A DNA stretch of 64,000 nt from Collimonas sp. OK607 (GTDB lineage Bacteria; Pseudomonadota; Gammaproteobacteria; Burkholderiales; Burkholderiaceae_D): the NCBI RefSeq assembly GCF_900111995.1, contig NZ_FOKF01000014.1:48982-112981 (forward strand), read 5' to 3'. Position 1 is the first letter of the stretch. Every line of letters begins with the position of its first letter. The notes beneath the pieces are model-generated. The model had not been told where the DNA came from. It did not search any database and saw only the letters and a list, made by a program, of their open reading frames with translations. Below are positions 50,932 to 63,469 of this stretch, one piece after another. Both the position numbers and the translations under genes were made by a program.

Positions 50932-53787
50932 TTACAGAGTACGTGCAATTTCTTCGACTTCAAAGATTTCGAGGTGATCGCCTTCTTTGATATCGTTGAA
51001 GTTCTTCAGGGTCAGACCGCATTCAAAGCCGGAACGGACTTCCTTGACGTCATCCTTGAAGCGTTTCAGAGAATCCAGCTCGCCAGTCCACAACACGACG
51101 TTGTCGCGCAGCAGGCGGACCGAAGCGCCACGCTTGACCAAACCTTCGAGCACATAGCAACCGGCAATCGCGCCGACTTTGCTGACCAGCAGGACCTGGC
51201 GAATCTCGACCAGACCCAGGTTCTGTTCGCGCTTCTCTGGCGACAACATGCCGGACATCGCTGCCTTGATCTCATCCACAGCATCGTAAATGATGTTGTA
51301 GTAACGGATGTCGACGCCGTTGGCTTCCGCCAGCTTGCGTGCCTGTGCATCGGCGCGGGCGTTGAAGCCGATAATGACGGCCTTCGAAGCGACCGCCAGG
51401 TTGACGTCCGACTCGCTGATACCGCCGACGCCGGCGTGCACCACTTGTACCCGGACTTCGCTGGTCGACAGCTTTTGCAACGATTGCACCAAAGCTTCTT
51501 GCGAACCTTGCACGTCGGTCTTGATGATCATCGGCAGGTTCTTGACTTCGCCTTCGGCCATCTGGTCGAACATGTTTTCCAGCTTCGCGGCTTGCTGCTT
51601 GGCCAGCTTGACGTCACGGTACTTACCTTGACGGAACTGACCGATTTCACGCGCCTTGCGCTCGTCAGCCATGACCATGACCTCTTCGCCGGCAACCGGC
51701 ACTTCTGTCAGGCCCTGGATTTCGACCGGAATCGATGGACCGGCTTCGGTGATCGCCTTGCCGTTTTCATCCAGCATCGCGCGGACACGGCCATAAGCCG
51801 AGCCAGCCAACACTACATCGCCACGTTTCAACGTACCGGATTGCACCAGGATCGTTGCCACCGGACCACGACCCTTGTCGAGTCGGGCTTCCACTACCAG
51901 GCCACGGGCCGGTGCGGCTACCGCTGCTTTCAACTCCAGCACTTCAGCTTGCAACAGGACTTGTTCCAGCAAGTTATCGATGCCTTCGCCAGTCTTGGCC
52001 GATACCGGTACGAATGGCGATTCGCCACCGTATTCTTCCGGCACAACTTGTTCAGCGATCAATTCCTGCTTGACGCGATCCAGGTTGCTGCCCGGCTTGT
52101 CGATCTTGTTGATTGCCACCACCAGCGGTACGCCGGCTGCTTTCGCATGAGCAATCGCTTCCTTGGTTTGCGGCATCACGCCGTCATCGGCTGCTACTAC
52201 CAGAATCACGATATCGGTCGCCTTGGCGCCGCGAGCACGCATAGCGGTAAACGCTTCATGGCCCGGGGTGTCGAGGAAGGTGATCATGCCGCGCGGTGTT
52301 TCCACGTGATATGCACCGATGTGCTGGGTAATCCCGCCAGCTTCGCCGGAGGCTACTTTAGCGCGACGGATGTAATCCAGCAGCGAGGTCTTACCATGGT
52401 CAACGTGACCCATGACAGTGACCACCGGTGCGCGCGGCAGCAATTCGGCGTCGGTATGCTCTTCACCGTCGACCAGCAATGCTTCCGGATCGTCCAGTTT
52501 CGCAGCGTGTGCGGTGTGGCCCATTTCTTCGACCAGAATCATCGAAGTTTCCTGGTCCAGCACCTGGTTGATGGTGACCATCTGGCCCAGTTTCATCAAA
52601 TGCTTGATGACTTCCGAAGCCTTGACCGACATCTTGTGCGCCAGCTCAGCAACGGTAATGGTTTCAGGAACATAAATGTCCTTGATGACCGCTTCTGTCG
52701 GCGCCTGGAAATTACTTTCGTGATCGTCGTTATGCGAACCACGGCGGCCCTTCGGACCACCACGCCAGCCGTCACGGCCACCGCCGGTATTGCCGCGAGT
52801 CTTGATGCCGAGGCCGCGCTTCTTGGCTGCATCGTCTTGCCAGGTTGAAGAGACGTTGGCGGACTTGATCGATTTCTTGTCGACCACCACTTTTTTGTCG
52901 TCTTTCTTCTCGCCCGGCTTTTTATCCGCTGGCTTGTGCAAGGTGCCTTCGGCGGTCTTGGCCGGAGCAGCGACAGGCGCCACTGGCTCAGGCGCCTTGA
53001 TGACCCGACGCGGCGCATTCATCATCGCCTTGATCTGCGCGACTTCATCTTGCACGGCCTTGCGAGCGCGTTCGGTAGCGGCAGATTTCTCAGCGGCTTC
53101 CTTGGCAGCTTGCGCAACCTTTTGCTTGGCTTCTTCGTTAGCCAGGCGTTTCTTTTCTTCAGCGGCAGGATCTTCTTGCTTCACAGCAGCAGAACCCGCG
53201 GCGTCACCGGCAACCGGAACCTGCACTGCAGCTGCAGCGGCTTTCTTGGCTTCGGTTTCGGCTTTCTTAGCATCGTTTTCAGCTTTTTGCGCAGCCTTGG
53301 CTTGCGCTTCTTTCTCAGCTTCCAACTTGGCCAGACGCTCTTGCTTCTCGATCAATTCTGCTTCCTGGCGAGCGATCAATTCAGCTTGACGACGTGCTTC
53401 CTCAATCCGACGTGCCTGTTCCGCTTCGTCGATGACCGGTGCGGCAGGCGCAACCGGTGCTGCCGCTACTTCGGCAACAGGCTCGTCACGCTTGACGAAG
53501 GTACGCTTCTTGCGCACCTCAACCTGGATCGTGCGCGACTTGCCTGTGGCGTCAGCCTGCTTGATCTCGGTGGTTTCCTTGCGGGTCAGCGTGATTTTCT
53601 TCTTCTCGCTATCTGGAACCGCACCGTGCGAACGGCGCAGGTGTTCCAGCAGGCGATCCTTGTCTTCTTTCGACAAGGCGTCGTCAGTCGAATTTTTCTG
53701 GACGCCAGCCGATTGAAGTTGTGTCAGCAGCAGATCAGCTGGCATCTTCAGTTCGGTGGCAAATTGGGCTACATTGTTACTCGCCAT
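50932..53787 (-). CDS. infB: Translation initiation factor IF-2
   Basis: 951 residues. N-terminal IF2_N domain ([21 protein letters not shown]), a very long charged Ala/Lys/Glu helical linker (about 130-300), then Arg/Gly-rich segment and the conserved G domain: [38 protein letters not shown], followed by beta-barrel domains and the C-terminal fMet-tRNA-binding domain ([31 protein letters not shown]). Delivers initiator tRNA. GAGGAC precedes ATG 53787. In the rimP-nusA-infB operon, 58 bp after nusA. Confidence 0.98.
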   Translation of the reverse strand: MASNNVAQFATELKMPADLLLTQLQSAGVQKNSTDDALSKEDKDRLLEHLRRSHGAVPDSEKKKITLTRKETTEIKQADATGKSRTIQVEVRKKRTFVKRDEPVAEVAAAPVAPAAPVIDEAEQARRIEEARRQAELIARQEAELIEKQERLAKLEAEKEAQAKAAQKAENDAKKAETEAKKAAAAAVQVPVAGDAAGSAAVKQEDPAAEEKKRLANEEAKQKVAQAAKEAAEKSAATERARKAVQDEVAQIKAMMNAPRRVIKAPEPVAPVAAPAKTAEGTLHKPADKKPGEKKDDKKVVVDKKSIKSANVSSTWQDDAAKKRGLGIKTRGNTGGGRDGWRGGPKGRRGSHNDDHESNFQAPTEAVIKDIYVPETITVAELAHKMSVKASEVIKHLMKLGQMVTINQVLDQETSMILVEEMGHTAHAAKLDDPEALLVDGEEHTDAELLPRAPVVTVMGHVDHGKTSLLDYIRRAKVASGEAGGITQHIGAYHVETPRGMITFLDTPGHEAFTAMRARGAKATDIVILVVAADDGVMPQTKEAIAHAKAAGVPLVVAINKIDKPGSNLDRVKQELIAEQVVPEEYGGESPFVPVSAKTGEGIDNLLEQVLLQAEVLELKAAVAAPARGLVVEARLDKGRGPVATILVQSGTLKRGDVVLAGSAYGRVRAMLDENGKAITEAGPSIPVEIQGLTEVPVAGEEVMVMADERKAREIGQFRQGKYRDVKLAKQQAAKLENMFDQMAEGEVKNLPMIIKTDVQGSQEALVQSLQKLSTSEVRVQVVHAGVGGISESDVNLAVASKAVIIGFNARADAQARKLAEANGVDIRYYNIIYDAVDEIKAAMSGMLSPEKREQNLGLVEIRQVLLVSKVGAIAGCYVLEGLVKRGASVRLLRDNVVLWTGELDSLKRFKDDVKEVRSGFECGLTLKNFNDIKEGDHLEIFEVEEIARTL

Positions 53788-53845
53788 TCAGTCCTCTTTT
53801 TCTATGTGGCGCGGCAGACGATACGGAACCTCTCGGATCACTCGA

Positions 53846-55887
<2,042 letters not shown>

Positions 55888-56007
55888 AGCAACTCCCTAT
55901 AAATAGTGCAACAGGCCCGGTAACCACAGGCCTGATGTCGACACACAATGCGCACACAACACACGCATATCCGTACGTACAACTTAAATGCAGCTAAAAC
56001 GAAAAGC

Positions 56008-56032
56008 AAAAAAAAAATGGGCATCTGCCCAT
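56008..56032 (-). terminator. Strong terminator in the rimP-nusA leader (possible attenuator)
   Basis: On the minus strand ATGGGC-AGAT-GCCCAT followed by ten T residues. It lies between the predicted promoter near 56150-56178 and the rimP start, so would stop transcripts before the operon unless antiterminated. In E. coli the equivalent operon is autoregulated through leader termination; here the link is inference. Confidence 0.85.
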
Positions 56033-56149
56033 CCTTCTTATCGTTTGTCATTCGAGCAGTTTCACGAGATCGGCTGCGAATTAATAATAAATCCAAAATT
56101 TGAATTTATTTTCAATTTAATTCTGTCAATGACTTCTGTTAACTTGTAA

Positions 56150-56178
56150 ATTATAAACGATTGGGCTATGTACCGCAA
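56150..56178 (-). promoter_or_regulatory. Predicted rimP-nusA-infB promoter
   Basis: -10 consensus TATAAT (56150-56155) and -35-like TTGCGG (56173-56178), 17-bp spacer. The predicted leader is about 255 nt with the terminator at 56008-56032 in its middle. Confidence 0.65.
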
Positions 56179-56318
56179 TGCAGGAAATTTGCATTTATTG
56201 ACAATCCCCCGTCAACAGAGGGCAAATTGATCATAAATGCAACACTCGCAACACTCCCCGCCACTTCTTCCCTATCATCCCCGGCAGCAAAATACCGCCA
56301 GGGAAGACAGATCACCAA

Positions 56319-58391
56319 TTAGCCGCGTGGACGGCGGCGCGGACCACCTTGGGTGCCGTAATGTCCACCACCTGTTTGTCCGCCGGCCGTCTTGTTGGGA
56401 CGTGCAGGACGCGCAAAACCATTGCCGCCACCATTACGTCGTTGCTGACCAGCATCAGGGAAACCCAATGCGGTTTGCAAAGGATCCGGCTGCCGGCTAC
56501 GCGGCTGACCACCACCGCCACCCTGCGGCCGGCCTTGGCCACCGCCTTGTGGACGGCCTTGACCACCACCTTGCGGGCGGCCTTGGCCGCCGCCAGGACC
56601 ACGACCGCGTGGCTGACCGCCAAAGCCCTGATCGCGGTAAACACCCGGGCCTTGCGGCGCGCTGTCGGCGCGATTGCCGTTAGGCTCGCGATCCTTGTTG
56701 AAATCGGGACGACCCTTGCCGCCGCCGGCATTCTGGCCAGCTGCAGGCTTGTCGAGGCCATGCGCAGTCATCATGTCGCGCACTGCATTTTCATCCAGCT
56801 CTTCCCAACGGCCGCGCTTGAGGCCGCGCGGCAGCGTCATGGCGCCGTAACGGGTACGAATCAGGCGCGACACGGTCAGGCCGATGGCTTCAAACATGCG
56901 GCGCACTTCGCGGTTACGGCCTTCGCCGATCACCACGCGATACCATTTGTTGATGCCTTCGCCACCGCCGTCGGCAATTTTCGTGAATTGCGCAACACCG
57001 TCTTCCAACTCGACACCGGCCAGCAATTTCTGGCGCATGCCTTGTTCCAGCTCGCCCAAAGTACGCACCGCGTATTCGCGGTCGATACCGTAGCGTGGAT
57101 GCATCAGACGGTTTGCCAGGTCACCCGAGGTTGTAAACAACAGCAAACCTTCAGTGTTGAAATCCAGCCGCCCTACAGCCAGCCATTTGGCGGCCTTCAT
57201 GTTAGGTAAACGATCGAACACCGATGGACGGCCATCCGGGTCGTTGTGGCTGACGATTTCGCCAGCCGGCTTGTGATACACCAGCACCCGTGGCGGCTTC
57301 TTGCTCACTTTGCGTTGCAGCAACTTGCCGTTGATGCGGATTTGATCGGTTGGCAAGATACGTTGGCCGATATGTGCCGGCTCGCTGTTGACCGAAACCC
57401 GGCCGGCGATAATCAGCTCTTCCATATCGCGCCGCGAACCCAGGCCGACCTCTGCCAATACCTTGTGCAGTTTAGGTGCATCATCTTCGGCGGTCAGATC
57501 ACGCCGGACATTCTTTTGGGCAGCCTGGCGACGATCGTTCGCGTCCTCGGTGGTCACCAGCGTATCGAAGGATTCGGAGGTAACAAAGGAGAAAACTTCA
57601 TCGGCGTCGCCGCCACGGGCTCCCGGTTTGCCATTGCGCTGGCCGGGTTGCCCTGGCTTGCCATTCTGACCCTGCGGCTTCTTGCCCTTTTGCTGGCGAT
57701 CGCGTGAATTGCGGTCCCCACTGCGCTCGCCATTACGCTCGCCGCCACGGCCGTTGTTACGGTCGCCACGCGGCTGGCGCGGCTCGCCTGCAGGAGCATC
57801 GTCATTTTGCGACACAGCCGGCTGACCTTCGACGACGGCCATATTGCCTGTCTCGACTGCGGAATCCGCAGCGGCCGCTGAAGCCGATTCTTGCGCACGC
57901 TGTGCAGCGCGGTTGCTACGCAAAGCGCGCGGACCACGTACACCACGTTTGGCCGGCCGCTCGCGCGGCGTTGTTTCTGTATTCATTACATTCACGAACG
58001 GCGCCGCATCCACAACTGCTGGCGCCGCCGGTGCAACCACCTCGACGCTGGCAACCTGCTCCACTACGGCAGCCGGCGCTTTCTTGCGCGGCGCAGCCTT
58101 AGGCTTGGCAGGTGCAGCAGCTTCCACTGGTGCTACGGCGACAGGCGCCACTTCCGATGCTGCGCTACTCTCGTCGGCTGCCGCAGCTACTTTCTTGCGC
58201 GGCGCGCGCGGAGCGCGTTTGACCGGTTCTGCGACATCTGCAGAAGAGGTCTCTACAGTAGCGGGAGCCGTAGCGGGAACATCAGCCACAACCGTCGCAG
58301 CTTTACGCACTCTTGGCTTTTTAGCCGGCTTCGGTTCAGTGGTGGCTGTCACGTCGACGACCGGTGCATCATTGGAACTAGGTGGGTTCAT
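56319..58391 (-). CDS. rluB: 23S rRNA pseudouridine synthase RluB with disordered extensions
   Basis: 690 residues, over twice the E. coli length. The core is at about 310-555: S4-like RNA-binding ([31 protein letters not shown]), RsuA/RluB catalytic segment with the Asp in [23 protein letters not shown], and [14 protein letters not shown]. It makes pseudouridine 2605. Residues 1-300 are Ala/Pro/Lys-rich then Arg/Gly/Asn/Gln-rich (basic, disordered). The C-terminus (about 560-690) is Gly/Arg/Gln-rich with tandem GQGRPQGG repeats. The start overlaps scpB by 14 nt. Confidence 0.9.
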   Translation of the reverse strand: MNPPSSNDAPVVDVTATTEPKPAKKPRVRKAATVVADVPATAPATVETSSADVAEPVKRAPRAPRKKVAAAADESSAASEVAPVAVAPVEAAAPAKPKAAPRKKAPAAVVEQVASVEVVAPAAPAVVDAAPFVNVMNTETTPRERPAKRGVRGPRALRSNRAAQRAQESASAAAADSAVETGNMAVVEGQPAVSQNDDAPAGEPRQPRGDRNNGRGGERNGERSGDRNSRDRQQKGKKPQGQNGKPGQPGQRNGKPGARGGDADEVFSFVTSESFDTLVTTEDANDRRQAAQKNVRRDLTAEDDAPKLHKVLAEVGLGSRRDMEELIIAGRVSVNSEPAHIGQRILPTDQIRINGKLLQRKVSKKPPRVLVYHKPAGEIVSHNDPDGRPSVFDRLPNMKAAKWLAVGRLDFNTEGLLLFTTSGDLANRLMHPRYGIDREYAVRTLGELEQGMRQKLLAGVELEDGVAQFTKIADGGGEGINKWYRVVIGEGRNREVRRMFEAIGLTVSRLIRTRYGAMTLPRGLKRGRWEELDENAVRDMMTAHGLDKPAAGQNAGGGKGRPDFNKDREPNGNRADSAPQGPGVYRDQGFGGQPRGRGPGGGQGRPQGGGQGRPQGGGQGRPQGGGGGQPRSRQPDPLQTALGFPDAGQQRRNGGGNGFARPARPNKTAGGQTGGGHYGTQGGPRRRPRG

Positions 58392-59292
58392 TATTCAGGT
58401 GTTGGTTATGCCGACCTGGCGTAGCTTCATCATCCGATTCGGACGCGTGGTCGTTGGTGTGGGTTTCATTCGATGCAACTGGCATTACTTGCGGATGAGC
58501 AATTGCTTCTTCATCCGCTTCCATCGCATTTTCCTTCGTGATTTCGGATGCATGCTCAATTGCATCTTCTGTAACTAGCTCTGTTTCTGCCGATGTTTCT
58601 ACCGCTGTTGCTGCTTCTATTGCTTCTACTGTTTCTGTTGTTTCCAGCGCCGCCGCCGCATCCAGCACAGCCCGGGCTTCCATACTTGCTTCAAGATCGG
58701 CTTCCAGCGCCTGCAACTCAAGCAAACTGCCTTCCTGCATGTCATTTCTTGCAACTTGCTGCAAGGGCGGCAACTGATCCAGCGAAGTCAGGCCAAGGTC
58801 ATCGAGGAATTGCTTGGTGGTGGCAAACAATGCAGGGCGTCCTGGCACGTCGCGATGCCCGATGGCCTCGATCCAGCCGCGCTCTTCTAGCATTTTTACG
58901 GTTTGCGAATTGACTGTTACTCCACGAATTTCCTCAATATCGCCACGCGTCACTGGTTGACGATAGGCAATAATTGCCAAGGTTTCCATCGTAGCACGCG
59001 AGTATCTCGGCGGTTTTTCCGGATTCAGGCGTTCCAGATAAATTTTCATCTCTGGACGGCTCTGGAAGCGCCAACCGGTCGACAGGGCAACTACCTCAAT
59101 ACCCTTGTCGGCCCAATCGTTACGCAATTCCTCGAGCATAGACCTGATCGTATCTGCATTGATTTCGCCGTCTTCGTCACTGCCATCCACATCACCTGGC
59201 GCATACAGCTTTTTCAAGTCGTTAAGCGACAGCGGCTCATGAGCACAGAGCAATGCAGTTTCGAGGACTTTCTTAGCCTCAATAATATTCAT
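58378..59292 (-). CDS. scpB: SMC-ScpA-ScpB complex subunit ScpB with acidic tail
   Basis: 304 residues, against about 180-200 for typical ScpB. The first 190 residues hold the tandem winged helices ([94 protein letters not shown]). The C-terminal 110 residues are Ala/Glu/Thr/Val-rich and strongly acidic, a low-complexity extension. Binds SMC with ScpA in chromosome segregation. Overlaps rluB by 14 nt. Confidence 0.92.
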   Translation of the reverse strand: MNIIEAKKVLETALLCAHEPLSLNDLKKLYAPGDVDGSDEDGEINADTIRSMLEELRNDWADKGIEVVALSTGWRFQSRPEMKIYLERLNPEKPPRYSRATMETLAIIAYRQPVTRGDIEEIRGVTVNSQTVKMLEERGWIEAIGHRDVPGRPALFATTKQFLDDLGLTSLDQLPPLQQVARNDMQEGSLLELQALEADLEASMEARAVLDAAAALETTETVEAIEAATAVETSAETELVTEDAIEHASEITKENAMEADEEAIAHPQVMPVASNETHTNDHASESDDEATPGRHNQHLNNEPT

Positions 59293-59696
59293 GTACGACG
59301 TAGTTTATTTAAATTTTATTAAAAAATTCGCAGAGCTTATGTTCAACCGAAGGCACCTGCTGCCCTGGCTAAAGAAAAAGCTGTTGATACTGCTGTCCAG
59401 CGCCCGTTAGAGGAGGATTAATGAGGGCGGGGACAATAAGACTTGAATAAGACGGATAACGCTGCGCCGCTCGTTCTTTAAATTTTGACTGGAACCAATC
59501 CTGCTACCAATCAAAAATGTTAGTACACAGTTTAGCACAAAGCGGATGGGAAGGCGTATTGATCTTGCTGACGTGGTTATTTGGCGATAGCGGGCAATGG
59601 TGGATTTGCCAACTCGCTATCGCCTATGTCAACTGCCATCGGAGCGCATAGCGTCCGACAGCCTTGCATAATTTACTATTTGCTACTTATTATTAC
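59293..59696. other. Gap with a long hairpin and a mini reading frame
   Basis: About 400 bp without a supported gene between scpB and uraH. It contains the hairpin at 59583-59624 and a perfect AGGAGG Shine-Dalgarno followed 5 nt later by a 9-codon frame (59421-59450, MRAGTIRLE) on the plus strand. No other recognised element. Confidence 0.5.
59583..59624. repeat. Extended inverted repeat, no T-tract
   Basis: Outer arms GGCGATAGCG (59583-59592) and CGCTATCGCC (59615-59624), inner arms GGCAA (59593-59597) and TTGCC (59606-59610); together 15 bp with one 4-nt bulge. No T-run on either side, so not a standard terminator. Function unknown. Confidence 0.6.
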
Positions 59697-60050
59697 TTAG
59701 CTGCCGCGATAAGTCGAATACGACCAAGGCGATACGACCAGCGGTACGTGATAATTCTGGTCTGCATGGGCGATCCCGAAAGCCAGCGTGACGCGATCAA
59801 CAAAACGCGGACTTGGCAGATCAATTCCCTGCGAAGCGAAATAGTCGCCAGCCGAAAATACCAGTTCATATTGTCCAGCTTGCATCTCTTCACCCTGCAA
59901 CAACGGCACGTCAACCCGGCCATCCTGGTTGGTCACGGCGTTCTTTAACAGGCTGCGGCCGGCTGAAGTAACTGCATACAGCGCAATTTTGACACCGACG
60001 CCCGGCTTGCCCTGGGTGATATCCAGAACGTGCGTGCTTAACTTCCCCAT
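59697..60050 (-). CDS. uraH: 5-hydroxyisourate hydrolase
   Basis: 117 residues, transthyretin-like fold. Second step of urate breakdown: hydrolyses 5-hydroxyisourate to OHCU. N-terminal LSTHVLDITQGKPGVGVKIALY with the catalytic His, GRVDVPLL, and the classical C-terminal tetrapeptide YRGS. It is divergent from puuE, 145 bp apart, so both may share a regulator. Uricase and the decarboxylase are not in this window. Confidence 0.95.
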   Translation of the reverse strand: MGKLSTHVLDITQGKPGVGVKIALYAVTSAGRSLLKNAVTNQDGRVDVPLLQGEEMQAGQYELVFSAGDYFASQGIDLPSPRFVDRVTLAFGIAHADQNYHVPLVVSPWSYSTYRGS

Positions 60051-60195
60051 GATTTTTCCTTATATCAATTAGTTGAAAACGAGTATCGATCAAATGATAT
60101 ACCGCAGGGTCAAGGTCAATATACTATCCGGCATATATTAATCATGGCTGCAGCGCACATAATCCTCAAAACCAAATAACATTCCAGGCCAAGTA

Positions 60196-61155
60196 ATGAC
60201 AATCAACACCGACCCAAACTATCCGCGCGACATGACCGGTTACGGCCGCACTCCGCCGCACCCGCAATGGCCGAACCGGGCTCGGATCGCTCTGCAATTC
60301 GTCCTCAACTATGAGGAAGGCAGCGAGAACTGCGTGCTGGATGGCGACGCCGGCTCGGAAACCTTCCTGTCCGAAATCATCGGCGCCCAGAGTTTTCCGG
60401 CGCGTCACATGAGCATGGAATCCATCTACGAATACGGTTCACGCGCCGGTGTCTGGCGCTTGCTGCGCATGTTTGAAGAGCGCCGGCTGCCTTTGACCGT
60501 GTTTGGTGTTGCGCGCGCGCTACAACGCAACCCCGAAGCGACTGCAGCATTTCAAGAACTTGGCCATGAAATCGCCTGCCATGGCTTGCGCTGGATCAGC
60601 TACCAGAATATCGACGAAGCCACCGAACGCGCGCATATCGCCGAAGCCGTCGCCGTAATCAAGCAACTGACCGGCAGCGCCCCGCTCGGCTGGTATACCG
60701 GCCGCGACTCGCCTAATACCCGCCGCCTGGTGCTGGAGCACGGCGGCTTCAGCTACGACGCCGACCACTACGGCGACGACCTGCCCTTCTGGGAGCAGGT
60801 CAAAATCGGCAACGCCAATGGCGAAACCGTGGCCAAGCCACAACTGATCGTACCTTACACCCTGGATACCAACGACATGCGCTTCGCCGCCATGCAAGGT
60901 TTCAATTCAGGCACCCAGTTCTTCGATTACCTGAAAGACGCCTTCGATGTGCTGTACCGCGAAGGCGATCCGCATGGCCTGAACCGGCCGAAAATGCTGT
61001 CGATCGGATTACATTGCCGCCTGGTCGGCCGTCCGGGGCGTGCAGCGGCCCTGGCACGATTCTTGGATTACGTTCAAAGCCATGGTCAGGTCTGGATTAC
61101 GCGTCGTATCGACATTGCCAACCATTGGCGCGCTACCCATCCGCTTTCGGAATAG
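60196..61155 (+). CDS. puuE: Allantoinase PuuE
   Basis: 319 residues, polysaccharide-deacetylase-fold allantoinase (PuuE), not the amidohydrolase type. Hydrolyses allantoin to allantoate. Key segments: RDMTGYGRTPPHPQWPNRARIALQFVLNYEEGSEN, SMESIYEYGSRAGVWRLLRMFE, VFGVARALQRNP, the metal site HEIACHGLRWIS, and GWYTGRDSPNTRRLV. Divergent from uraH. A porin gene follows. Confidence 0.95.
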   Translation: MTINTDPNYPRDMTGYGRTPPHPQWPNRARIALQFVLNYEEGSENCVLDGDAGSETFLSEIIGAQSFPARHMSMESIYEYGSRAGVWRLLRMFEERRLPLTVFGVARALQRNPEATAAFQELGHEIACHGLRWISYQNIDEATERAHIAEAVAVIKQLTGSAPLGWYTGRDSPNTRRLVLEHGGFSYDADHYGDDLPFWEQVKIGNANGETVAKPQLIVPYTLDTNDMRFAAMQGFNSGTQFFDYLKDAFDVLYREGDPHGLNRPKMLSIGLHCRLVGRPGRAAALARFLDYVQSHGQVWITRRIDIANHWRATHPLSE

Positions 61156-61296
61156 TTTTCGAACAGTTTTTGTAACCCGCCGTGGCGGTTCCACGGAATG
61201 CCGTTCAAACACAGACGTGTGTTTTTTCAAATGTTTAAAACCCAAAAAAAGTCATTTTCACTTCATTTTTCAACCTATAAGAATCAGGAGACAGGG

Positions 61297-62397
61297 ATGT
61301 ACCAAGCAAAAAACAACCTCAGAAAGCTGCAACTCGTTGCCGCTCTCGGCGCTGCAATAGCCGTACCGGCGATGGCGCAGACTTCGGTCCAGGTGACCGG
61401 TCTGGTAGACACGTATGTCGGCTCGATGAAATACAGCGGCGACTCAGGACGCACCAGCGTCGTCAACAGCGGCGGCCTGACCACTTCCTGGATCGGCTTC
61501 AAAGGCACCGAGGATCTCGGTGGCGGACTCAAGGCTAAATTCAACCTGACCTCGTTCTTCCGAGCAGATACCGGCCAAATCGGTCGCTTCGACGGCAATG
61601 AAACAATGTTCTCGCGTGATGCAAACGTCGGCCTGATGGGCAATTTTGGTGCAGTTTCGCTGGGTCGCGACCTGGCTCCGAACTTCTTGCCATCGATCCT
61701 GTTCAACCCGTTCGGCGATTCGTTCCAGCTGTCGCCGCTGATCCTGCACATGGATGTGCCTTGGTTCAATGCGTCCGGCTGGACCAACTCGGTTGCAGGC
61801 GACACCGGCTGGAGTAATGAAGTCATCTATACCACGCCAGATTTTGCCGGCCTGAAAGCCAACTTCCACTACCAGTTCGGCGAACAAGCCGGCAATAATG
61901 GTAAAAACAACATCGGCGCCAACGTGTTGTACTTCCATGGCCCACTGGCGCTGACTGCGTACTACCAGCGAGTGAAGGTTAACAATCCTCTGGAACTCTC
62001 GCCAGGCAATGTTCAGCCAGCTACCAACATCCCTCTGCCGACCGGCATGGTCGCAGCGCGTCAGTCAGCATGGTTCCTCGGCGCCAGCTACGACTTCACC
62101 GTGGCTAAGCTGTTTGCCACCTACGACCAGACTTCGCACGATATCGACTTGAAAGACAAGACTACCCAGCTCGGCACCAGCATTCCGCTCGGCCAGGGCG
62201 CAGTCCTGGCTTCGTGGGCCCACACCAAGCGTGACGGCGCAGCGATAGGCGATGCGCTCAAGCGCGATACGGCATCCGTGGGCTATGACTACAATCTGTC
62301 GAAGCGCACCGATCTGTACGCGATTTACATGTACGACAAGATTACCGATCAATCGACCGGTAACAGCGTCGCCCTGGGTATCCGTCATCGTTTCTGA
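61297..62397 (+). CDS. Outer-membrane porin, betaproteobacterial Omp type
   Basis: 366 residues. Signal peptide (NLRKLQLVAALGAAIAVPAMA, cut before QTSVQVTGL), then a 16-stranded trimeric porin: first strand SVQVTGLVDTYVGSM, strong alternating strands, LGRDLAPN region and the C-terminal phenylalanine (GIRHRF) needed for membrane insertion. AGGAGACAGGG precedes ATG 61297; the longer frame is rejected. The substrate could be ureides or aromatic acids given the neighbours, but this is a guess. Confidence 0.93.
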   Translation: MYQAKNNLRKLQLVAALGAAIAVPAMAQTSVQVTGLVDTYVGSMKYSGDSGRTSVVNSGGLTTSWIGFKGTEDLGGGLKAKFNLTSFFRADTGQIGRFDGNETMFSRDANVGLMGNFGAVSLGRDLAPNFLPSILFNPFGDSFQLSPLILHMDVPWFNASGWTNSVAGDTGWSNEVIYTTPDFAGLKANFHYQFGEQAGNNGKNNIGANVLYFHGPLALTAYYQRVKVNNPLELSPGNVQPATNIPLPTGMVAARQSAWFLGASYDFTVAKLFATYDQTSHDIDLKDKTTQLGTSIPLGQGAVLASWAHTKRDGAAIGDALKRDTASVGYDYNLSKRTDLYAIYMYDKITDQSTGNSVALGIRHRF

Positions 62398-62438
62398 TGT
62401 ACAGATAAACTGATACAGTAGTCGCATTGCCACCCAAT

Positions 62439-62473
62439 GCGCGTCGATCGGCACACCGGTCGGCGCGCGTTTT
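62439..62473 (+). terminator. Terminator after the porin gene
   Basis: 13-bp stem with two G-T pairs (62439-62451 with 62456-62468) around a CACA loop, followed by GTTTT. It lies directly before the aldolase gene start. Confidence 0.75.
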
Positions 62474-62488
62474 AACGTTTGGAACTCT

Positions 62489-63238
62489 ATGTCTTCAAAT
62501 TCTTCCTCCATCAGCAGCGCCGAATGGCAGGTACGCAAGGATTTGGCGGCCTGCTATCGCCTGTGTGCACTAAAGCACTGGGATGACCTGATCTACACCC
62601 ATATCTCTGCTTCGGTACCCGATGAGCCAGGGCATTACCTGTTGAACCCGTTTGGCTATCGCTTCGACGAAGTGTGCGCATCCAACCTGGTCAAGATCGA
62701 CGCCCAGGGCCGCATTGTCGGCGACTCGCCGTATCAGGTAAACGTCAGCGGCTTTGCGATCCATGGCGCAGTCCATGCGGCCAGGGCCGATGCTGTTTGC
62801 GTGATGCATTTGCACAATACGCATGCGGTGGCTATCGGTATCCAGGCTGATGGCTTGCTGCCGATTTCGCAGCACGCCCTGCGCTTTTATGAACAGATTG
62901 CGTATCACGACTATGAGGGACTGGCGCTGACAGCCAGCGAGCAAAACCGCATGATCGAACAACTCGGACAACTGCCCGCCATGCTGTTGCGTAATCACGG
63001 CAGCCTGGTATGCGGGCGCACTATCGCGGAAGCCTACGTGCTGATGGATACCCTGGACAAAGCGTGTGAAATACAACTCCAGCTTAGTTCAGGCAGCGGC
63101 CGGCTGACCTTGCCGTCGCAGGCAATCTGCCGCAAGACCCGCGACCAGCTGCTGGGTGATGGTAGTCCCGAAGGCGTGCTGGAATGGCCTGCGTTGCTAC
63201 GCAAACTGGATGCTATTGATCCGAGCTACCAACAATGA
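62489..63238 (+). CDS. Class II aldolase/adducin family protein
   Basis: 249 residues. Zinc-dependent class II aldolase fold: LCALKHWDDLIYTHISASVPDEPGHYLLNPFGYRFDEV, metal ligands in VMHLHNTHAVAIG and the later MLLRNHGSLVCGRTIAEAY. Family members cleave or decarboxylate hydroxy acids and sugar phosphates; substrate unknown. It precedes the tautomerase gene by 28 bp, suggesting cotranscription, and is near an MIO ammonia-lyase gene. Confidence 0.9.
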   Translation: MSSNSSSISSAEWQVRKDLAACYRLCALKHWDDLIYTHISASVPDEPGHYLLNPFGYRFDEVCASNLVKIDAQGRIVGDSPYQVNVSGFAIHGAVHAARADAVCVMHLHNTHAVAIGIQADGLLPISQHALRFYEQIAYHDYEGLALTASEQNRMIEQLGQLPAMLLRNHGSLVCGRTIAEAYVLMDTLDKACEIQLQLSSGSGRLTLPSQAICRKTRDQLLGDGSPEGVLEWPALLRKLDAIDPSYQQ

Positions 63239-63266
63239 TTTCATTTATTTTTTAGAAGGAGTTTGT

Positions 63267-63449
63267 ATGCCGACTTTTAATGTACAACTGTTTGAAGGCC
63301 GCAGCGTCGAGCAAAAGCGCGCCTTCGTCAAAGCCATCACCGAAGTTACCTGCAAGACACTCGAGTGCGGTCCGGAATCGGTGGATATCATCATCCAGGA
63401 AGTTAAACGCGAACACTGGGCGACTGCCGGAAAACTGTGGTCCGATTGA
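63267..63449 (+). CDS. 4-oxalocrotonate tautomerase family protein
   Basis: 60 residues, the normal length of 4-OT subunits. The N-terminal Met is followed by Pro (MPTFNVQLFEGRS), the catalytic base after Met removal; the rest (VEQKRAFVKAITEVTCKTL...SVDIIIQEVKREHWATAG) keeps the family fold with Arg in EVKREHW. AGAAGGAG lies 5 nt upstream. Short protein; cytoplasmic hexamer. Likely coupled to the aldolase upstream. Confidence 0.92.
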   Translation: MPTFNVQLFEGRSVEQKRAFVKAITEVTCKTLECGPESVDIIIQEVKREHWATAGKLWSD

Positions 63450-63469
63450 ATTTATAAAACACTGCTGCA

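Noticed and set aside
50917..52848. A 643-codon open frame on the plus strand
   Set aside because: Antisense to infB; no start-site signal or protein family features.
56300..56760. Gly/Arg/Gln repeats of the rluB 3' end as a nucleotide repeat array or CRISPR-like element
   Set aside because: The periodicity is 24-27 bp without spacers and is in frame within rluB, so it is a coding tandem repeat.
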